Positions 59,090-64,000 of a stretch of 64,000 bases of DNA are shown in pieces. Every line of letters begins with the position of its first letter. The stretch's first letter is position 1. Source of the DNA: VXMO01 sp965219405 (GTDB lineage: Bacteria; Chloroflexota; Dehalococcoidia; UBA6926); the NCBI GenBank assembly GCA_965219405.1, contig OZ244736.1:496001-560000 (forward strand), given 5' to 3'. The notes under the pieces are model-generated. The model was not told the DNA's origin. It ran no database searches and saw nothing but the letters and a program-made list of their open reading frames with translations. The translations under genes and the position numbers were made by a program.

Positions 59090-60631
59090 ATGTCCCTCAG
59101 AGAGATCCTAACACTACCGGAGGCCGCCACATTCATTCGCGTCAGTCCGAAAACCCTTGGTGATCTTGCCCGAAACGGCGAGGTGCCTGCGAAGAAGGTT
59201 GGACGCGAATGGCGGTTTCTTAGAAGTGCATTGGAAGCATGGCTAGTGGGACAAGGTGGCCCAATATCCGCTGATCGATTCGAGAAGGGCGCGATAGGTA
59301 TAGGTGAGCAAACAGCTCCATATGAGCCGCAGTTAGCCGGTTTTGCTGACACTGCCTTTTCGGAAAACCACAAGCGAAGACTTCATCGCTGGGTTCCTTG
59401 GATTGCTGGATTCTCAAGTTCGTTTGTCAAGGGAGTGCTTGACAGAGTTAAGCAAGGCGACGAACCATTGCGAGTGCTTGATCCATTTGCCGGGGTAGGC
59501 ACTACATTGATTGAAGCCATGCAGAACGGTGACGATGCGATCGGGTTCGAGATCAATCCCTACGCGGCTCTGGCGTGCAGGGTCAAGGCACAAGCGGCTC
59601 TGTACGATGTCAGCATTTTGGCATCGGCTATCGAACGGTTTGACGAATTTGGTGACAACAAACTGTGGCACAACATGCCCCCAGCCGCAACTGCACCGAC
59701 GACGTTCAAGAGCCGCATTCCCTTCTTCAGCCCGGACGTTGAACCGCAGTTCCTGTCTTGCTTAGACTTCTTGAACGAGGAGACTACTGACTGGATCAGA
59801 GAGTTATTTCAGTTAGCGTTGGGGTCACTGATGGTCAGTTTCTCCAACTACTCCTACGAACCAAGTCTAGGGACGCGTGCCGCTGCGGGCAAACGCAATA
59901 TAGAACAAGCTGATGTTTTCGGCGTAGTAAGACGAAAACTATGGGAAATGCATGAAGACATTGCGGACTTCCAAGCGGAGATGGCGAAACAGTCAAGAGT
60001 GCCCACAGCAAAAGTCTACCCCTTAGACTATATGGAAAATACAGATCGCATAGAACCAGGAAGCATAGACGTTCTGATAACATCCCCACCCTATTTGAAT
60101 AACTACCACTATATCCGTAATACTCGGCCCCAGTTGTTCTGGCTCGGTTTGGTAAATGGTACGTCTGACTTGAAGGACATTGAGCGCAAGAGCTTTGGAC
60201 AGTTTTGGCAAACTGTCCGCGCGGGCCCTGATATCCCTCTACGCCCCGACATTCCACGACTGGCTCAGCAAGTGGAAGAGTTGAGAGGTCGATACGTCGA
60301 CAAGGGCGCATATGGAGGTCGAGGTTGGGCAAACTACGCGGCATCGTACTTTAACGATTGTCAAAGATTCTGCGAAGCAACGAGACCTCTAATGCGCCCC
60401 AACGGAACGGTCATGGTGGTGATTGGCAACAATATCCTGCAAGGTATAGAGTTCCAGACCGACAGGCTGTTTGCGGAGATTGCGGAGATGTCCGGGTTTG
60501 AGATTGTTGCCCTACACAAGGTGCGCACCAAGCGAACTGGGAATAGTGTTGTCAACTCCTCAGTGCGAATGGGAACAGTGCCACAGCCAACGCGGCTTTA
60601 TGAGGTTGCAGTCGAGTTGAGAGTTCGTTAG
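59090..60631 (+). CDS. DNA amino-methyltransferase with N-terminal HTH domain
   Basis: 513 residues from the ATG at 59090 (TTGGAGGAACTT upstream). Residues 3-50 form an excisionase/MerR-type HTH (LTLPEAATFIRVSPKTLGDLARNGEVPAKKVGREWRFLRSALEAWL). SAM motif DPFAGVGTT at about 131-139 and the catalytic SPPY at 332-335, separated by ~190 residues that likely hold the target-recognition part. SPPY marks N4-cytosine or N6-adenine methylation. Convergent with the GIY-YIG nuclease (7 bases between stops). The HTH may self-regulate or guide DNA binding. Confidence 0.86.
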   Translation: MSLREILTLPEAATFIRVSPKTLGDLARNGEVPAKKVGREWRFLRSALEAWLVGQGGPISADRFEKGAIGIGEQTAPYEPQLAGFADTAFSENHKRRLHRWVPWIAGFSSSFVKGVLDRVKQGDEPLRVLDPFAGVGTTLIEAMQNGDDAIGFEINPYAALACRVKAQAALYDVSILASAIERFDEFGDNKLWHNMPPAATAPTTFKSRIPFFSPDVEPQFLSCLDFLNEETTDWIRELFQLALGSLMVSFSNYSYEPSLGTRAAAGKRNIEQADVFGVVRRKLWEMHEDIADFQAEMAKQSRVPTAKVYPLDYMENTDRIEPGSIDVLITSPPYLNNYHYIRNTRPQLFWLGLVNGTSDLKDIERKSFGQFWQTVRAGPDIPLRPDIPRLAQQVEELRGRYVDKGAYGGRGWANYAASYFNDCQRFCEATRPLMRPNGTVMVVIGNNILQGIEFQTDRLFAEIAEMSGFEIVALHKVRTKRTGNSVVNSSVRMGTVPQPTRLYEVAVELRVR

Positions 60632-60638
60632 GCCCGCC

Positions 60639-61205
60639 CTAGACACTCCGAACATCAGCGAGAATCTGTTCGGGCGTCTCAGTGGCACGAAGGCGAGTAG
60701 CCCAAGGTCGGCCGGGATGCATTATGTCCCATCGAGGGCGGGCACTGCCGGCACGGCCACGGCCGGGATCGTGATTGCCAAATCCGTCTAAGGCTGTATT
60801 CCAGAGCGGTCTAAAGTGATTAATCAGGAAGCTTTCCGCCAAGGGTATCCAAACAGGAACAACGACCAAATATCGACACTGAGCGCTTGCAAGAGCAAGG
60901 TTCTCTGCTTGGTCAATTGATGTGGCGTGATCGCGGAGACGGCGGTGAAGAGTCCGACTATTCGGCCGTTCCGTTTGAGCGTCACCTTTTCGTGCACCAG
61001 TCGGAACTGCCTTACCGACATAAAGTGGTACGTCACGCAGTGATCCACTGTCGGCGTAGTTGAGCGTGCCATCGTAATAGATGGCGTAGACACCCGAACC
61101 TTCGAAGTCCGATGGCGGGAGCGGCATGAGTTCGGCATTCAACAGTGCATCTACTACACTCTTTGCCAAATTGGGGTAATCCAAGGGATCGTACGGGTCA
61201 GTCAT
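60639..61205 (-). CDS. GIY-YIG restriction endonuclease, Eco29kI-type
   Basis: 188 residues from the ATG ending at 61205 (CAGGAG ten bases upstream). GVYAIYY (G38-Y40) and PLYVGKA (Y62-G64) are the GIY-YIG core; then LHRRLRDHATSIDQA, CRYLVVVPVWIPLAESFLINHFRPLWN and the family tail LDGFGNHDPGRGR...RPRWDIMHPGRPWA, which is diagnostic of the Eco29kI family. Eco29kI cuts CCGCGG; the site here is not proved. Partner of the adjacent methyltransferase. Confidence 0.88.
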   Translation of the reverse strand: MTDPYDPLDYPNLAKSVVDALLNAELMPLPPSDFEGSGVYAIYYDGTLNYADSGSLRDVPLYVGKAVPTGARKGDAQTERPNSRTLHRRLRDHATSIDQAENLALASAQCRYLVVVPVWIPLAESFLINHFRPLWNTALDGFGNHDPGRGRAGSARPRWDIMHPGRPWATRLRATETPEQILADVRSV

Positions 61206-61292
61206 CAATATAGGCTCCTGAGAGTCCAAGGTGTCCACAGCACCGCGGGAATCCATGCGTTTCCTGCAACCGCGATTGTAGCAGGGGTGCGC

Positions 61293-61859
61293 TTACTCTA
61301 CGTCTCTGTACGGTGCTCCGCCCAGCCCCTTCACATCCACCGCCAGCCCCGCCGTCATCAGATACACCCGATCCGCCCGTGCCGCGAAGAGTTGGTTCAC
61401 TCGCCCGAGAGCGTCCTGAAAGGCGCGGCCCAACACCGTCGGCGGCACGACTCCCTCACCCACCTCGTTTGTGACCACGATCCACTCCGCATCGGAAGCC
61501 TCATACGCCGCAAGCAGCTGCTCCGCCTCTGCAATGATGCGCTGTTCCACGTCCGCCTGCCCCTCCATGTCCAGCAGCAGGTTGCTCACCCACAGTGTCA
61601 GACAATCGAGCAGCAAACCATCGTGAGGGGCGTCAACGGTATCCAGGGCGTCCACAATCTCGCGTGACACCTCGAGCGTGTGCCAAGCGGCAGGGCGATT
61701 GCCCTTGTGGTTCTCGATGCGCTTCCGCATCTCCTCATCCAGCGCCTCCGCCGTCGCCACGAACAGCACCCGTTCATGGCGAGATGCGAGCTTCTCCGCG
61801 AACGCGCTCTTGCCTGAACGCGCCCCGCCGATGATGAGTGTTAGTCCCGCGCCCATCAC
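61293..61859 (-). CDS. cobU: Adenosylcobinamide kinase/guanylyltransferase
   Basis: 188 residues. P-loop LIIGGARSGKSAFAEKLA at the start, then WHTLEVSREIVDAL, DGLLLDCLTLWVSNLL and VTNEVGEGVVPPTVLGRAFQDALGRVNQLFAARADRVYLMTAGLAV, all standard for CobU/CobP. Phosphorylates and GMP-activates adenosylcobinamide for the nucleotide-loop step. GTG at 61859 or ATG at 61856 are equally usable. Last gene of the leftward cob group; six bases from cobS. Confidence 0.95.
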   Translation of the reverse strand: MMGAGLTLIIGGARSGKSAFAEKLASRHERVLFVATAEALDEEMRKRIENHKGNRPAAWHTLEVSREIVDALDTVDAPHDGLLLDCLTLWVSNLLLDMEGQADVEQRIIAEAEQLLAAYEASDAEWIVVTNEVGEGVVPPTVLGRAFQDALGRVNQLFAARADRVYLMTAGLAVDVKGLGGAPYRDVE

Positions 61860-61865
61860 GTATCC

Positions 61866-62699
61866 CTACGGTCCATAGGAGTCATCCCCGAAGCCGAAAT
61901 CGATACCCTGCGCGAGCCATATTGGCTCAAGCGCTAGAAAATCGCCCAACACGATCAGCGACGCCGCCACAAGCATTGCCATAGTCGCTAGTTCATTCAC
62001 CGCGCCGTACACATCGCCCGTCACGCCGCCGAGCCGACTCGTCGCGAATTGACCCACCCCCAGCGCCACTGCGCCCGCGACGACCAGGAGCACGACTCCT
62101 GACGGTCCGGCAAGAACGACGGCCGCCACCACCGCGACGACTGTCGCGATGATTGTCTGCGCCCGCGTCCCGTCCTGCAAAAGTGCCGAACCTAGCCCAC
62201 CTTCACTCCGCGCATACGAAAACCCCGCCATCGTCACTACCATCGCCCATCGTGAGAGGCACGGAATAATCAGCAGCGCCCAGAAACGCCCCGGCGGCCA
62301 AAGAGAGACGATGGCGGCAAAGCTGGTCAGATAGAGGCAAAAAACACCCGCCACGGCGAACGATCCCACACGCGAATCCCGCATGATCTCCAGCCGGCGT
62401 TCTGCGTTCGCGCCGCCGAACAGCCCGTCACACGTGTCCATGAACCCGTCTAGGTGAAGCCCCCGCGTGACGATCAAGAGAAAGGCAATCAGCAGCGCCG
62501 CGAGGAGCAGAGAGGGGAATCCGGTATCCGTCAGAGTCCAAAACCCCTCACGCAGGACGTAATCAAAGCCTGCCAACAGTCCGCCGATACCAAGCCCAAC
62601 AACAGGGAACCACATACGCGACCATGCAAGTGCGCCTTCGCCAACTCGCGGCATCGGGATAATCGTGAGAAAGCCGAAAGCGGCAAAGAGGCCATTCAT
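61866..62699 (-). CDS. cobS: Adenosylcobinamide-GDP ribazoletransferase (cobalamin synthase)
   Basis: 277-residue membrane protein. Signature regions: TIIPMPRVGEG, RGLHLDGFMDTCDGLFGGANAERRLEIMRDSRVGSFAVAG, and LSRWAMVVTM; several hydrophobic helices follow. Joins the activated corrin to alpha-ribazole in the membrane. It starts one base before the cobT stop region, so the genes are tightly packed. Confidence 0.95.
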   Translation of the reverse strand: MNGLFAAFGFLTIIPMPRVGEGALAWSRMWFPVVGLGIGGLLAGFDYVLREGFWTLTDTGFPSLLLAALLIAFLLIVTRGLHLDGFMDTCDGLFGGANAERRLEIMRDSRVGSFAVAGVFCLYLTSFAAIVSLWPPGRFWALLIIPCLSRWAMVVTMAGFSYARSEGGLGSALLQDGTRAQTIIATVVAVVAAVVLAGPSGVVLLVVAGAVALGVGQFATSRLGGVTGDVYGAVNELATMAMLVAASLIVLGDFLALEPIWLAQGIDFGFGDDSYGP

Positions 62700-63796
62700 T
62701 ATCCCTCACCTCTTGGTGTCCCTGGCTCATCCGCCGGGCCGGACACCCCCGCCTCATCAAAAGTCGCCATCTCAGACAGGGTTGCCGCCGCCGCCTCGAT
62801 GATCGGCATCGTCAGCGCTGCTCCCGTGCCCTCGCCAAGCCGCATACCCAGATCAAGCAGCGGCGTCAGCCCAAGATGTTCTAGCGCCGCTCGATGCCCA
62901 CGCTCGGCGGAGAGATGAGCGGCAATCATATAGTCTCGCGCCGCCGGAGCGATGGCGTTGGCGATGAGCGCTGCCGCCCCTGAAATAAACCCGTCCAGCA
63001 CAACCGGCCTACCGTGCGCCGCCGCGCCGATGATTACTCCCGCCAACACGCCAATCTCGAACCCGCCGACGGCGGATAGAACTGCCAGACCATCTGTAGG
63101 GTCGGGGCCATTGACCTCGAGCGCCCTCTGAATGACGGCTATCTTGTGGTCCAACCCCGCCGCGGGACGCCCCGCGCCGTCGCCCGTCGTCTCCTTGGGT
63201 GGCAGGCCGGTGATTACGGACGTGATGGCCGCGGCCGCTGTTGTGTTGCCAATTCCCATATCGCCTGTGCCGATGAGGTCGATGCCGTCATCCACGCATT
63301 CCTGCGCAAGGCCGATTCCCGCCTCAACGCATGCCTGTGCCTGCTCGCGGGTCATTGCCGGGCCCTGCGTCATGTCCGCCGTGCCGCGCCCAATGCCAAG
63401 CGTCCGCAGGTCCGGATTGGACGGCAACTCCGTTGCGACACCCGCATCGACGATTACCTGCCGAATGCCCAACTGCCGACACATGACGTTGATTGCCGCG
63501 CCACCGGACAAGAAATTCAACACCATCTGCGCCGTCACGTCCTGCGGATAGGCGGTCACTCCCTGCGCCACGACCCCGTGATCCGCCGCGGAAATGACAA
63601 TCGCCTTGTCACGAATCCGTGGTTGCTCCGTTCGCAGTATCCCCGCAAGCCGGATCGACAACTCCTCGAGTTGCCCCAAGCTCCGCGGTGGTTTGGTTAA
63701 CGTGGACTGCCTTGCTGCCGCCCGACTCATCGCCTCATCGTCCGGCGGACGAATCGCGGCAACGGCTTGCTCGAGGTAGGGGGCAGGGGTCGTCAT
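62699..63796 (-). CDS. cobT: Nicotinate-nucleotide--dimethylbenzimidazole phosphoribosyltransferase
   Basis: 365 residues. LTKPPRSLGQLEELSIRLAGILRTEQPRIRDKAIVISAADHGVVAQGVTAYPQDVTAQMVLNFLSGGAAINVMCRQ, GTGDMGIGNTTAAAAITSVITG, and the C-terminal LDLGMRLGEGTGAALTMPIIEAAAATL with the catalytic Glu. Makes alpha-ribazole phosphate, the lower ligand unit. Starts three bases after the cobO stop. Confidence 0.96.
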   Translation of the reverse strand: MTTPAPYLEQAVAAIRPPDDEAMSRAAARQSTLTKPPRSLGQLEELSIRLAGILRTEQPRIRDKAIVISAADHGVVAQGVTAYPQDVTAQMVLNFLSGGAAINVMCRQLGIRQVIVDAGVATELPSNPDLRTLGIGRGTADMTQGPAMTREQAQACVEAGIGLAQECVDDGIDLIGTGDMGIGNTTAAAAITSVITGLPPKETTGDGAGRPAAGLDHKIAVIQRALEVNGPDPTDGLAVLSAVGGFEIGVLAGVIIGAAAHGRPVVLDGFISGAAALIANAIAPAARDYMIAAHLSAERGHRAALEHLGLTPLLDLGMRLGEGTGAALTMPIIEAAAATLSEMATFDEAGVSGPADEPGTPRGEG

Positions 63797-63799
63797 CGC

Positions 63800-64000
63800 T
63801 TAGAACTCGATGCCCGGCTGTGCCCGGATGCCCTGCTCATTGAACGGGTGCTTGATCTCGCGCATCTCCGTCACCAGGTCGGCGAACTCGATCAACGCAT
63901 CAGGCGCATTCCGCCCCGTGATGATGACATGCATCATCTCCGGCCTCTGTTTCAGCACCTCGATCACGCCCTCAACATCTATCCACCCATACGCAAGCGG
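63800..64000 (-). CDS. cobO: Cob(I)yrinic acid a,c-diamide adenosyltransferase (3' part only)
   Basis: The last 66 residues are visible: PLAYGWIDVEGVIEVLKQRPEMMHVIITGRN followed by APDALIEFADLVTEMREIKHPFNEQGIRAQPGIEF and TAA. HVVITGRNAP and LVTEMREIKHPFxxGIxAQxGIEF are the CobO/BtuR hallmark. The 5' end runs off the window. Attaches the adenosyl group to the corrin. First visible gene of the operon cobO-cobT-cobS-cobU; any cobalamin riboswitch would lie beyond base 64000. Confidence 0.93.
   Translation of the reverse strand, partial: PLAYGWIDVEGVIEVLKQRPEMMHVIITGRNAPDALIEFADLVTEMREIKHPFNEQGIRAQPGIEF

Noticed and set aside
59835..60344. Antisense frame (169 codons) inside the methyltransferase
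   Set aside because: It lies within the catalytic region of the methyltransferase and has no ribosome site.

Overview
The window is about 64 kb of GC-rich, densely coding bacterial chromosome. The gene set fits Chloroflexota, possibly a Dehalococcoidia/SAR202-type lineage, but that is inferred from gene content and style; no rRNA or tRNA gene was seen to confirm it. Most of the window is housekeeping. An origin-type gene set is present but dispersed: yidC-khpB (0-1.7 kb), dnaA (7.9-9.3 kb), dnaN (32.9-34.0 kb) and gyrB (38.1-40.7 kb). The 168 bp after dnaA hold a cluster of DnaA-box-like sites, four of them spaced exactly 11 bp apart, and are the best oriC candidate.

Layout. 0-3.2 kb: membrane insertase yidC, RNA-binding khpB, a PfkB-like protein without the usual catalytic motif, and small membrane/YbjQ proteins. 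3.3-14.4 kb: ileS (type 2, GXHH signature), fmt, dnaA, putative oriC, obgE-nadD, era, selA, coaE. 14.4-18.8 kb: a NorQ/CbbQ-like AAA+ ATPase with a very large NorD/CbbO-like VWA protein. 18.8-21.1 kb: VapBC toxin-antitoxin, an eIF2B-like protein, panC. 21.2-28.9 kb: an unrecognised protein, a YceI lipoprotein, argF, der-plsY-gpsA, a bifunctional sugar-phosphate isomerase and a YfcE-like phosphoesterase. 29-32.6 kb: a glycine-rich RRM protein with three upstream 21-bp repeats, then a catabolic group (alpha/beta hydrolase, Ldh2-type dehydrogenase, FAH-family hydrolase). 32.7-42.6 kb: dnaN, DinB, dnaJ, an MBL hydrolase, a lipoprotein, a DUF503 protein, gyrB, a 1.2-kb geneless stretch rich in dispersed repeats, and rplY. 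42.8-47.3 kb: a Tat-type sulfite-oxidase-family enzyme, comM, UspA, and ASCH and YCII proteins.

47.3-61.2 kb is the accessory part. A reduced phage structural module (major capsid protein, adaptor, tail/hub protein, small OB-like protein) stands alone without terminase, portal or protease. It is divergent from a tightly coupled three-gene operon of TPR and membrane proteins, and a palindrome lies between them. Then come two restriction-modification systems: a nuclease-methylase fusion with a single-TRD specificity subunit (BcgI-like logic), and an HTH-fused amino-methyltransferase convergent with an Eco29kI-type GIY-YIG endonuclease. A crotonase gene and a 50-residue membrane protein separate them.

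61.3-64 kb: the cobO(partial)-cobT-cobS-cobU operon for late cobalamin assembly, read leftward.

The items most worth following up are the isolated capsid/TPR locus, the phased DnaA-site array, the two unusual R-M systems, and the GXHH isoleucyl-tRNA synthetase.
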